Shown: piece by piece, positions 1 through 7,808 of the stretch | How positions within the stretch are numbered: the stretch's first letter is position 1 | Layout: each line of letters starts with the position of its first letter | Assembly: GCA_024277255.1 (NCBI GenBank) | Contig: JAJRVQ010000138.1 | Span: 1 to 64,000 of the forward strand | DNA from: Acidobacteriota bacterium | Lineage (GTDB): Bacteria; Acidobacteriota; Thermoanaerobaculia; Multivoradales; SZUA-115 | DNA length: 64,000 nt | Direction of reading: 5' to 3' | Program-made: the position numbers and the translations under genes | Notes under the pieces: generated by a model | What the model saw: the letters and a program-made list of their open reading frames with translations, nothing else | What the model was told of the DNA's origin: nothing | Databases searched by the model: none

Positions 1-271
1 GTCCGTAGAGTCCCATTCGCTCTACAGTCTTGGGGCCCAATTGAACTCCCGCACTGAACAAACTGCGCTGAGATTTGCGTTGTCCGAGCATGTTCAATTA
101 TACGCCTGATTCACGCCACTTTCCGGCCGGACCTCTAGAGGCCCGGCCGTCCAGCTGCTGCTCGATCGCGGCCACGAAGCGGGCATCCTGCCCAAGCGGA
201 TTGTGGCGGAGTTCGTCGGCGGGTAAGGCTGCCCATCATCCTCTGCCCGACTCTTCCCGACGCCAGACTTG
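1..271. other. Left edge, no gene recognised
   Basis: No open frame here has a plausible ribosome binding site together with recognisable protein content. A short plus-strand frame ending near 236 could be the tail of a decayed gene, but it is too short to call. The stretch leads into the operator-like palindrome at 272-291. Confidence 0.4.
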
Positions 272-291
272 CCAGAAAACTGGTTTTCTGG
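272..291. promoter_or_regulatory. Perfect inverted repeat, probable antitoxin operator
   Basis: The 20 bases CCAGAAAACTGGTTTTCTGG form two perfect 9-bp arms around a 2-bp centre. They end 12 bases before the ATG of the ribbon-helix-helix antitoxin at 304. RHH antitoxins of VapB type are known to bind palindromes overlapping their own promoter, so autoregulation is the likely role. The symmetry is seen directly; the binding protein is inferred. Confidence 0.65.
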
Positions 292-303
292 AAAAATGGC
301 ACC

Positions 304-576
304 ATGAAGACGACACTCGATCTGCCCGACGAGCTGATCACCGAGGTCAAGATCGAAGCGGCGAAACAGAAGAAGAAGCTGAACCAACTCGTTCCTGAGC
401 TGATCAGCGCCGGGCTCAGCGCTCGACGGCAGCGCAGGCCACTCAATCGTCGGCTCGTTGAAAAGTGGATCGACGATTGGGTCCAGCTCGGCCAAGCGGC
501 AACCGCCGACTTGCCGCCCGGGCCCACGGCCACCGAGATCCTGGCCGAGGATCGCGGCCGGCTGGAAAGGCATTAG
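304..576 (+). CDS. VapB-type antitoxin, ribbon-helix-helix
   Basis: This 90-residue protein begins with MKTTLDLPDELITEVKIEAA, a beta strand followed by amphipathic helices typical of a ribbon-helix-helix DNA-binding domain (about residues 1-40). The Arg-rich middle and acidic C-terminus would be the part that wraps the toxin. The PIN-domain toxin gene starts three bases after the TAG stop, the usual antitoxin-first arrangement of type II systems. A perfect 20-bp palindrome just upstream is a likely autoregulatory operator. The cognate partner is inferred from adjacency only. Confidence 0.8.
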   Translation: MKTTLDLPDELITEVKIEAAKQKKKLNQLVPELISAGLSARRQRRPLNRRLVEKWIDDWVQLGQAATADLPPGPTATEILAEDRGRLERH

Positions 577-579
577 TGC

Positions 580-1149
580 GTGCTGGTCCTGGACGCCAAC
601 ATCTGGATTTCAGCCTTCGACGCCACCGACCGATTCAATGAAGACAGCGTGGCCCTCCTCCACGCCGCCGCACAACGTGGCCTTCTACTGGCAGGCCCGG
701 CATTCGTCGTCCTCGAATCAGCCTGTGCTTTGCGTCGCCGCGTCGGCAACTCACCGGCAGCCCACCTTGCCGCCACCAAGATCGCCCAACATCCGGCGCT
801 CCAACTCGAAGCCATGACCGGTGACCTCCTCGCCGAAGCACAACGGCTAGGCATCGACTGCGGCCTGCGCGGCGCCGACGCCCTCTACGCCGCCACCGCC
901 GCCCGGCTGCGCTGCCCTCTGCTCACCTGGGACAACGAGTTGATCCACCGCGCGGGCGGAATCTCACCGCGCGACTGGCTGGCGGAGAACAGCCATTCCG
1001 CCGCGGCGGAGCAGCGAGAGAGTCCTGGTGATGCGCTCCTCACCCGATCGACGGAAGATCCCAAACCAGTTCTCCTCGATATGCCCGAGATCGGCGAAGG
1101 TACCGACTTCGAGCGCAAGGACGACCTGCCGCAAGGCCACGATCCGTGA
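580..1149 (+). CDS. PIN-domain toxin (VapC type) with fused C-terminal tail
   Basis: A predicted magnesium-dependent ribonuclease of the PIN family. The four acidic active-site positions can be read: Asp5 in VLDANIW, Glu46 in VVLESA, Asp100 in RGADALYAA and Asp118 in LLTWDNE. The start is GTG at 580, three bases after the antitoxin stop. A normal VapC of this type ends near residue 135-140. This one runs to 189, and residues about 150-189 (including LLDMPEIGEGTDFER) look like the C-terminal segment of a different antitoxin. Its stop overlaps the GTG of a truncated second PIN gene, so the tail is probably a fusion with the remains of a second TA pair. Confidence 0.75.
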   Translation: MLVLDANIWISAFDATDRFNEDSVALLHAAAQRGLLLAGPAFVVLESACALRRRVGNSPAAHLAATKIAQHPALQLEAMTGDLLAEAQRLGIDCGLRGADALYAATAARLRCPLLTWDNELIHRAGGISPRDWLAENSHSAAAEQRESPGDALLTRSTEDPKPVLLDMPEIGEGTDFERKDDLPQGHDP

Positions 1150-1214
1150 AGTTTCTACTCGACACCAACAAGGTCTCGGATCTGGGCACTGAGACACGGG
1201 CTGATGGCTGGTGA
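1146..1214 (+). pseudogene. Truncated second PIN toxin start
   Basis: GTG at 1146 overlaps the TGA of the preceding gene (GTGA) and opens a frame reading MKFLLDTNKVSDL, the hallmark N-terminal strand of VapC PIN domains (usually MKFLLDTNVVSEL). It stops after 22 residues at 1212-1214. No further PIN motifs follow before the convergent gene at 1318. It is read as the stump of a second toxin whose antitoxin tail is fused to the first toxin. Confidence 0.6.
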
Positions 1215-1317
1215 CAAGAAATATTGGCGACCTAGCCGGCACCGCCGTGGCCATGCTGAATCCGTTCGGGCGCAACTCAATTCGCAAGATCGAGCGGTAC
1301 CTCGCCGCTCATCCCGA

Positions 1318-4116
1318 CTACCACCCCGCCGCCATTGCCTCCAAATCCGCCAGTTCTTCACGCCGCCGGCCGTAGCCGTGCTTCTCGACCAGCCGTTGCG
1401 CTTCGGCGAGGGCGGCGCGGTTGTGGAAGAGGCGGGCGCGGTAGAGGTGGATATCGGCAAGGTGGAGCGGCATGGGGCCGCGTTCGGCGATCTGTTCGGC
1501 TTCGTCGAGGTCGGCTTGGGCTCCAGAAGAGTCGCCTTGGGCGGAGCGTAGCCAGGCGCGGGTGAGGAGGCCGCGGGGGAGAAATTGAACTTGGCCAGCT
1601 CCTCGCAGGCCGTCCACCGCCTGTTCGATCTGGTTCTGCGCCTCATTGAGATACCCGCCTTCCAGAATCGACTTAAGAAGACGAGCACGACCGAGGGTGA
1701 GATGGTCGAGGGCGATGTCGAGGAGCCGATAGTCGGTATGGCACCACTCGAGCATCTGGAGGGCTCGCCGTTCGACCTCGGAACAGCCATCCCTGGCGTC
1801 AAGGGCATCCTCCCCTCGCGCCGCAGCGCGCTCCGCCCCGGCGAGGAGGAGGTCGCAATAGCAAAAGCCCCGTAGCGAGTAGAGGAACGGGAACTGAGAT
1901 TGTTGCTTCTCCTGCATCGTCTCGGCCTCGCGGAAGCGCGCCAGCGCCTCCTCCCGGCGGCCCGCCTGGTGCAGGGCGTCGGCCAGGGTCGTGCGATGCT
2001 CTGTCCGCAGGAACTCGTCACGGCTGGCATCGGCGAACTCCGCCTGCTCGGCCGCCTGAACGCTAGCTCCCACGTTGCCCAGCACCAACTCCAGCTGGCT
2101 GAGGTTGCTGGCGTTCACGGCGGCCTGTTTCCAGTTCTTCTGCGCGACTCTCCTCTCTAACCCAGCTCGCATCGGCTCGACAGCCTCGGTCAACCGGCCT
2201 AGCGCACGCAGGTGGTAGGCTGCCTGATTCAGCAGCCAGGCCTGGACGGCCTCGGTGAACACCGCCGAAACATGGCCCCATGGCCTCTCGAAAAAGCAGG
2301 CGACGGCTCCCAGGTCCGCACCGAAGGCGCCGAGCTTCTTGATGCTGTAGAAACCATCGCTCCCGGTACCGTGAAGGATGCGGTCCACATACACTTCTAC
2401 TAGTGCCTCCTGCTCCCGTCCAGCCTGGCAGCCATGAGCCACCGCCTGGTAAAGGGGTTGGAGGCCAGCCAGAGTGTCGGGCCGGTGCTTCGTGGTCTCC
2501 TTCAGATGGTCGAAGATGCGACCGTGGGCAGCTTTCCAACCTTCGGGATTGCCCTCGCCGATACAGCGGGCGAAGTGTTCGCGGATCAAGGGGTGGGCGT
2601 CGAGGTTGCCCGCTTCTTGGGTCACCAGCCCACGCTCGGCCAGGCGGGTGACGGCCATGTTCCACCTCGCATCGCTCAAGCCCACTATCGGTTCAGTCAA
2701 CTCTGGGATGGCGGGTGGACGGCGCAGGGCTCCCAGGCACTCCTCCGAGGCAGGTCGGTCGAAGAGGCCGAGGAGACGCAGGACGACAAGAAGCCTTTCT
2801 CCTCTGCCCCCTTCACTCGCGAACCACCGCTCGTAGGCCTCCATCACCCGGAATGTATGGCCACCCTGGACCTCGGCGTCCGCCTCCGCGAAGTTCACCA
2901 GATCGCGCTTGCGCACGTCTCCACCGTGGGCGCCATGCAAGAAACGTCCAACCAGGTTCAAGGTCAAAGCATGCCCCCGGACCTCTTTGGCCAGCTCCTC
3001 CAACTCGGCATCTGGCCCGTGAACACCGAGACTCCGCAACAGCTCGACGCCCGCGGCCATCGACAAGTGCTCCAGGCTCCTCCTAGGCGCGGTCGATTCC
3101 TCGTAGGTAGCCAGATCCACGAGCCGCTCGCGCGTCGTCACCACACACAGGCCGGCATTGCGCGCCGCCAGCCCCTTGAGCAGTGCCTCCATGGCTTGAT
3201 CCTTGAGCCGCCCGGTCATCGAGCCGGGCGGATACTGGAGCGGTTCCATTCCGTCGAGTACCAGGAGCGTTCGGCGTTCGGCCACCAGCTTGGCCAGCCG
3301 CGACCCCTTGTCCCAGGGAGACTTGGCGGTATCGGCCATCGCCTCGTCGCCGAAGAAGCGCAAGGCCGCATCGATGAACGGGTCGGCCGAGGCCGCTCCC
3401 TGCTCGCGGGTGCCCTGGCTGTAGAAGGACCAATCGAAGTAGTCCGCCCCGTCGTAGTCCCGCGCCGCCAGCGCGGCACACCACTTGGCAACCAGCGCCG
3501 TCTTACCCACCCCGCCCCAGGCGACGAAGGTGATGAGGTGGGTGGCCGGGTCCTTCCACGCCTCGCTCAGTTGAGTCAACTCCGCTTCGCGGCCGAAGAG
3601 GTGAGAGGTGGAGCCGGGGAGGCGGGAGGGGGCGATGCGTTGGGACGACCTGCCAGACGAAGACTGCGGTGGAGATGGTGCTACGGAGTTGTCGGCCTCC
3701 AGCCGCTGGAGGATAAGATCCGCGACCTCTCTCGGCGATCGTTCACCGATCCATACGTAGCCATCCGTCGAAAACAAGCCCGGAATCTCCGTCATGTCGA
3801 AGCGACAGGGCATAACGCTCTCAACCTGGCGCTTCTTGATCAGATCGCGAATGGCCCGCCACTCCAAGCCACACCACTCCTTGCGCTCATAGTCCTCCGA
3901 GACGAAGACAACAATCAGCTCGGACTCGTCGTGGTAAAGGCGTTGAAGGTAGGTATCGAGATCAGGCCGGGCGAATTCCGCTGTGTAGAAGTCGTCGTAG
4001 AGCACCCGATCTCTACCTAGTCGGGTCGCTAGACGATCCGCGACAGACGCCATGAAAGTGCGCTGTTCGCCAGGGAACGAAAGCGCCACGCGGAAGCGCT
4101 TCGACCTCTCACTCAT
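1318..4116 (-). CDS. TIR-STAND NTPase-TPR protein
   Basis: This 932-residue protein has three parts. Residues 1-143 form a TIR domain, with the predicted NADase glutamate Glu85 in WCGLEW. Residues about 170-520 form a STAND-type NTPase with Walker A AWGGVGKTAL (Lys205) and Walker B TLLVLDGME (283-291). The remainder is helical, TPR-like repeats. TIR-STAND proteins are known in bacteria as NLR-like antiphage sensors whose TIR domain depletes NAD+; that role here is inferred from architecture and from the neighbouring toxin-antitoxin remnants. The gene stands alone, 152 bp downstream of the envelope operon on the same strand, with no partner gene of its own. Confidence 0.85.
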   Translation of the reverse strand: MSERSKRFRVALSFPGEQRTFMASVADRLATRLGRDRVLYDDFYTAEFARPDLDTYLQRLYHDESELIVVFVSEDYERKEWCGLEWRAIRDLIKKRQVESVMPCRFDMTEIPGLFSTDGYVWIGERSPREVADLILQRLEADNSVAPSPPQSSSGRSSQRIAPSRLPGSTSHLFGREAELTQLSEAWKDPATHLITFVAWGGVGKTALVAKWCAALAARDYDGADYFDWSFYSQGTREQGAASADPFIDAALRFFGDEAMADTAKSPWDKGSRLAKLVAERRTLLVLDGMEPLQYPPGSMTGRLKDQAMEALLKGLAARNAGLCVVTTRERLVDLATYEESTAPRRSLEHLSMAAGVELLRSLGVHGPDAELEELAKEVRGHALTLNLVGRFLHGAHGGDVRKRDLVNFAEADAEVQGGHTFRVMEAYERWFASEGGRGERLLVVLRLLGLFDRPASEECLGALRRPPAIPELTEPIVGLSDARWNMAVTRLAERGLVTQEAGNLDAHPLIREHFARCIGEGNPEGWKAAHGRIFDHLKETTKHRPDTLAGLQPLYQAVAHGCQAGREQEALVEVYVDRILHGTGSDGFYSIKKLGAFGADLGAVACFFERPWGHVSAVFTEAVQAWLLNQAAYHLRALGRLTEAVEPMRAGLERRVAQKNWKQAAVNASNLSQLELVLGNVGASVQAAEQAEFADASRDEFLRTEHRTTLADALHQAGRREEALARFREAETMQEKQQSQFPFLYSLRGFCYCDLLLAGAERAAARGEDALDARDGCSEVERRALQMLEWCHTDYRLLDIALDHLTLGRARLLKSILEGGYLNEAQNQIEQAVDGLRGAGQVQFLPRGLLTRAWLRSAQGDSSGAQADLDEAEQIAERGPMPLHLADIHLYRARLFHNRAALAEAQRLVEKHGYGRRREELADLEAMAAGW

Positions 4117-4268
4117 AGGTATGCCGTGCCCCTATTGTCCAACCTAGCGGCGGATACGAAAACGAAGATTCGCGGCTATTCTAGCCGATCATCTTGAAGA
4201 TCCCGGTGACGAAAAAGCAGTCACCTCATCGCACAGGCTCGGCTTGAGAAAACCAGCCGAGCACCACC

Positions 4269-5369
4269 CTAAATCGGCGGCCCGCCGGGCTGGTCGACTA
4301 GGTAGCTGGCTTGTACGAACTCGTAGCCCAGGTCCAAAGCGCGGGGAACTTCGCTGGCTAGGACTTCGAAGGTGGCCGGGTAGGGGTGGCCGATGGCGAT
4401 GGCGGCGCCGCGTTGGCGGGCCAGCCCCAAGAGGCGGTGGAATTGGTAGCGGATCTCTTCGGCGCTCGGGTCGGGATCGAGGAAGACCTGGCGTTGGGCG
4501 GAGGCTAGCCCCAGGGAACGGGCGATATCGTAGCCGGTGCTGGCGGCGCTGGTGCGGGAGTCGAGGAAGAAGAGGCTGCGACCTTGCAGTTCGCCCAGGA
4601 TCGCGGTCATGGCGCCGGCGTCGGCGGTCAGTCGGGAGCCCATGTGGTTGTTGACCCCGACCGCGCCGGGAACCGCTTGCAGGGCTTGGCGGGTGGCGAG
4701 AGCCAGTTCGTCCACGGTCATGCTGGCGCGCAGCGCGCCGGGACCGGGATTGGCGCCGCCGCCAGGTTCCATCGGCAGGTGGAGCAGGATCTCGGCCCCC
4801 AAGCCGCGCAGTTTGGCGGTGACTTGCGCCGTCTTGCTCTCGAAGGGCAGGACCGCGTAGGTGATCGGAACTCCCAGCCCTTCCAGCCTGTCGACATCGG
4901 CGAGGCTGCGACCCAGGTCATCGATCACCAGGGCGATGCGGGCGCCCCCACCGGGCAAGAGGGGCTGCGGCGGATATTGCGCCGATGGCGATGTGGAACC
5001 TTGGCCACCTGCCGCCCCCGCACTGGCCGGCTCAGGTTCGGAGGCGTAGACCTCGTAGGTCGCCGGTTCCTCTTGTGCCTCGCCGGCACGCCTAGAAGCA
5101 TCAATCTCGCTCGACGGTGTGGTCCCGGTTGCCGTGACATCGGTGGGCTGCGAAGAAGCTTCCCTCTCGGCCTCACCCTTGCCGGAGCCCTCGCTGCGGC
5201 TCATCAGTAGATAGAGCATCGACAGCAGCGCCACGGCGAGCAGGGTCAGCACGACGAGGCGTGCGGAGCGGCGCAGCTCGAACTCTCTCGACTTCGCAGC
5301 GGGCGATTTCCGGACGCGCGACTTCTTGCCACCTCGGGCACGCCGAACGGGGCGGCGACGTTGAGCCAT
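4269..5369 (-). CDS. YibQ-like divergent polysaccharide deacetylase
   Basis: A 366-residue protein with a basic N-terminus, one membrane segment (about 37-57, LVVLTLLAVALLSMLYLLM), a low-complexity linker and a divergent polysaccharide deacetylase domain from about 140. Family signatures include ALVIDDLGRS, LHLPMEP, GVNNHMGSRLT and AIAIGHPYPAT. It probably acts on envelope glycans in the periplasm, anchored to the inner membrane. The order EnvC-like, S41 peptidase, YibQ-like is a recurring cell-division/envelope operon (envC-yibQ in E. coli). It lies 16 bp downstream of the peptidase gene. Confidence 0.85.
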   Translation of the reverse strand: MAQRRRPVRRARGGKKSRVRKSPAAKSREFELRRSARLVVLTLLAVALLSMLYLLMSRSEGSGKGEAEREASSQPTDVTATGTTPSSEIDASRRAGEAQEEPATYEVYASEPEPASAGAAGGQGSTSPSAQYPPQPLLPGGGARIALVIDDLGRSLADVDRLEGLGVPITYAVLPFESKTAQVTAKLRGLGAEILLHLPMEPGGGANPGPGALRASMTVDELALATRQALQAVPGAVGVNNHMGSRLTADAGAMTAILGELQGRSLFFLDSRTSAASTGYDIARSLGLASAQRQVFLDPDPSAEEIRYQFHRLLGLARQRGAAIAIGHPYPATFEVLASEVPRALDLGYEFVQASYLVDQPGGPPI

Positions 5370-5385
5370 CTTGAGTGCGCGGCGG

Positions 5386-6573
5386 CTAGGCGGCCTTCTT
5401 GGCCGGCTCGATCTCTTCTTCGCCGGCGAGCAGCCCCAAGCCGCGTTCGAGGATCAGATCGTCGATCTCAGCATCGGTCTCGGCCAGCGAGCGCGAGTGA
5501 TCATCCACCCGCAGATCGGGAGCCAGCCCTTCGCGCAATGGCTCGCCGTCCGGACCTGTAAAGAAAGCGTCGGTGAAGATCAGGCGGCCTCCGGAGGCAA
5601 GATCCTCTTCGCCCATCCGCCCGGCATAGCCAAAGGTCCGTCGTCCGACCAGCTCGGCGGAGAGTTTGTCGCGCAGAATAGCCGCCAGGATCTCAGCCGG
5701 TCCCACCGAGCCTCGGTCAGTCAGGATCACCAATCGCCCATTCCACAGCGGCTTGGCTTTGGCGGTGAAGGTCTCGATCGCTTTGTCCCGGTGCACCAGT
5801 TTTCCCAGCTCGCCTCGGGTGAACAGGCCAGCGACCTCGTAGGCCACCACGCAATCACCGCCGGCCACTCCCCGCAGATCGATCAACAGCCCGGAGCGAC
5901 CTTCCTTCGCCGCCCGCCGTAGGGCTACCTTGACGGCCGATACCGTGGCTTCATCGAAGTTGGAGATGCGCAGGACCGCCTGGCCATCCTCCTCGCGTAG
6001 CCGCGGCGCGGGAGAGGCAAACTCGGCCAGCTCCAAGGTCACTTCGATGCGGTCGCCGAAGCGCAGCAGATCCAGCTCGACCTTGTTGCCAACAGCTCCG
6101 GCGAGGGTTTGCTGAACCCGCCACAGCGGCATCAGCCGCGTCGCCTCGCCGTCGACCTTGCCGATCACGTCACCCTGCTTCACTCCCGCCTCGGCAGCCG
6201 GGCTGCCGGCCTGCACCGCGGCGGCGAAGACCACTCCGTCTTGCTTGAGCAACCACAGCCCACTGCGCCGGCTTCCGACCTGGCGAACCGCCTCGTAGCT
6301 CTCGACGCTTCTCGCCGGAACGTAGAGCGAAAAGGGATCCAAGGCGTCGGTGGCACCGTCGAGCGAGGCCGCCATCAGTTCGTCAAGATCGGTGTGATCA
6401 ACGTAGCTCTGGCGCACCAGGCCGAGAACTTCGGTGAACACGGAGAGGTACTTGAACAGCGAGTCTTCGCTGGCATCCTTCTTCGCCGAGGCGGCCGCCA
6501 GGTAGGTGGCGGTGGCAATCGGCAGGACCAATACCAAGGAGAGAGTGAAGAAAACGGCGCGGTTGCGGGTCAT
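5386..6573 (-). CDS. S41 (CtpA-like) peptidase with altered active-site lysine
   Basis: The protein starts most plausibly at ATG 6573 (MTRNRAVFFTLSLVLV), which places a signal/anchor helix at the N-terminus; a longer frame opens at 6642. A PDZ domain (about 100-185) contains GSPAAEAGVKQGDVI, and an S41 domain follows. The serine region is intact as DRGSVGPAEI. The position that carries the general-base lysine in CtpA/Tsp (TFGKGSVQ) reads TFGYAGRMG, so the Ser-Lys dyad appears broken. It may be an inactive scaffold or use a different residue. It sits between the EnvC-like and YibQ-like genes, consistent with a role in murein-hydrolase control. Confidence 0.8.
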   Translation of the reverse strand: MTRNRAVFFTLSLVLVLPIATATYLAAASAKKDASEDSLFKYLSVFTEVLGLVRQSYVDHTDLDELMAASLDGATDALDPFSLYVPARSVESYEAVRQVGSRRSGLWLLKQDGVVFAAAVQAGSPAAEAGVKQGDVIGKVDGEATRLMPLWRVQQTLAGAVGNKVELDLLRFGDRIEVTLELAEFASPAPRLREEDGQAVLRISNFDEATVSAVKVALRRAAKEGRSGLLIDLRGVAGGDCVVAYEVAGLFTRGELGKLVHRDKAIETFTAKAKPLWNGRLVILTDRGSVGPAEILAAILRDKLSAELVGRRTFGYAGRMGEEDLASGGRLIFTDAFFTGPDGEPLREGLAPDLRVDDHSRSLAETDAEIDDLILERGLGLLAGEEEIEPAKKAA

Positions 6574-6629
6574 AGCTGGTGAGTTCTGCGGACCGTCGTG
6601 AGGTTGCTTATCGGGATCGAAGGGTGGAT

Positions 6630-7808
6630 TCAGCGGAGCCAATCTACAGGGTCTTGCAGCTCCCTGCCGACGCGTATCTCAAAGTAGAGTCGCTCGGCAA
6701 CGGGCCCCAGGTCCTGTCCCAAGGCTACCACATCGTTGCGCTGCACTCTGAGTTCGCGCAGGCCGGCATAGAGGGTAAAAACGCGTCCGGCATGGTGCAC
6801 CACCACCGTCGGGCCGTACCCTTTGAAGGCCGCCGCGTAGAGCACTTTCCCCGGGTAGACGACACGTACGGCAGCCGCCGGCTGACTCGGAGCCAGCTCG
6901 ATCCCCTTGTGCGGTACGCGAGTCTTGTAGGTTGGATCGAGCCGGGTTCCAAAGCCGACGGAGATCGACCCGGCGATCGGCCATTCGAGCGTCCCCTTGA
7001 ACTGGTGGATCGGCGAGCCGGAGAGGACCGAAGCGGAACCATCGAGGTCATCGACCAGAGACGACAGCCGGCGCTCGCGGTCGGCGAGATCGATCGCCTG
7101 CGAAGCCAGCCGGCGGCGATCGGCGTCCAACTCCCTCAGCAGGCCGGTATGGTGCCGACGCAAGTCGGCCAACTCCTCGCGGCGCAGGGCCTCGCGTTGC
7201 GACCAGCTGTCCGCCTCCCGCTGGCGCATCACCAGATCATCCTTTTCCTGTTCGAGGCCCGCCTCCAGCTCCTGGTAGTGGCCCACCGCGTCGCGGTCAC
7301 GCTGGGCAAGATACCGGGCCACGCGCATGGCGGGCAGCAGTTGGGCATCGGGGTCGGCGGCGAGCAGCAGCCGCAGATAGCCCTGCCTGCCGAGGCGATA
7401 GAGCGCCGCCAACCGAGTGCGCAACTCACTCCGAGCCGCGTCCAGCTCCCCGGCGAGAATCTCGACGCGGTCCTGAACTTCTTCGACCGCCACCACCGTC
7501 TGCGCCAGAGCCGCCGCCGCTTCCGCGACCCTCTGGCGCTGCAGTTTCAACTCGATATCGACCTCTTTGACTTGACCTTCGAGGCCGGTTCGCCGCTGGC
7601 GCAGCGTTTCCAGCTGTTCCTGCAGGCGGCCGATCTGAACTCGGATGTCGCGCAGCTGGGAGCTGTCCTCCTCAGCCAGGGCGGCGGTGCCCGGCCAAGC
7701 ACCGCCTAGCCAACCACCGCCCAGCCAGCCGGCGCCGAGCCCCACGGCGCACAGAAAGGCGGCGAGACCGAAGGACCGGCGGATGCTACCTCCAGAGACT
7801 CTTACCAT
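6630..7808 (-). CDS. EnvC-like murein hydrolase activator, degenerate M23 domain
   Basis: The signal sequence is followed by a long coiled coil (about residues 40-250, rich in E, Q, R and L) and a C-terminal LytM/M23 domain. The metal-site motifs are altered: the HxGxD motif reads HKGIEL, and the usual HxH of HLHFE reads LYFEIR, exactly the kind of degeneracy seen in EnvC, which activates amidases instead of cutting murein itself. It therefore probably recruits periplasmic amidases during division. The start is chosen at ATG 7808; ATG 7832 is an alternative. The 5' end overlaps the end of the upstream gene by 23 bp. Confidence 0.85.
   Translation of the reverse strand: MVRVSGGSIRRSFGLAAFLCAVGLGAGWLGGGWLGGAWPGTAALAEEDSSQLRDIRVQIGRLQEQLETLRQRRTGLEGQVKEVDIELKLQRQRVAEAAAALAQTVVAVEEVQDRVEILAGELDAARSELRTRLAALYRLGRQGYLRLLLAADPDAQLLPAMRVARYLAQRDRDAVGHYQELEAGLEQEKDDLVMRQREADSWSQREALRREELADLRRHHTGLLRELDADRRRLASQAIDLADRERRLSSLVDDLDGSASVLSGSPIHQFKGTLEWPIAGSISVGFGTRLDPTYKTRVPHKGIELAPSQPAAAVRVVYPGKVLYAAAFKGYGPTVVVHHAGRVFTLYAGLRELRVQRNDVVALGQDLGPVAERLYFEIRVGRELQDPVDWLR

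Noticed and set aside
1155-2030. 291-codon minus-strand frame overlapping the 3' end of the TIR-STAND gene
   Set aside because: Same strand, other frame; Ser/Arg-rich composition typical of a frame shadow in GC-rich DNA.
2434-4020. 528-codon plus-strand frame antisense to the TIR-STAND gene
   Set aside because: The minus strand encodes a clear three-domain protein there; the plus frame has no ribosome binding site or recognisable motif.
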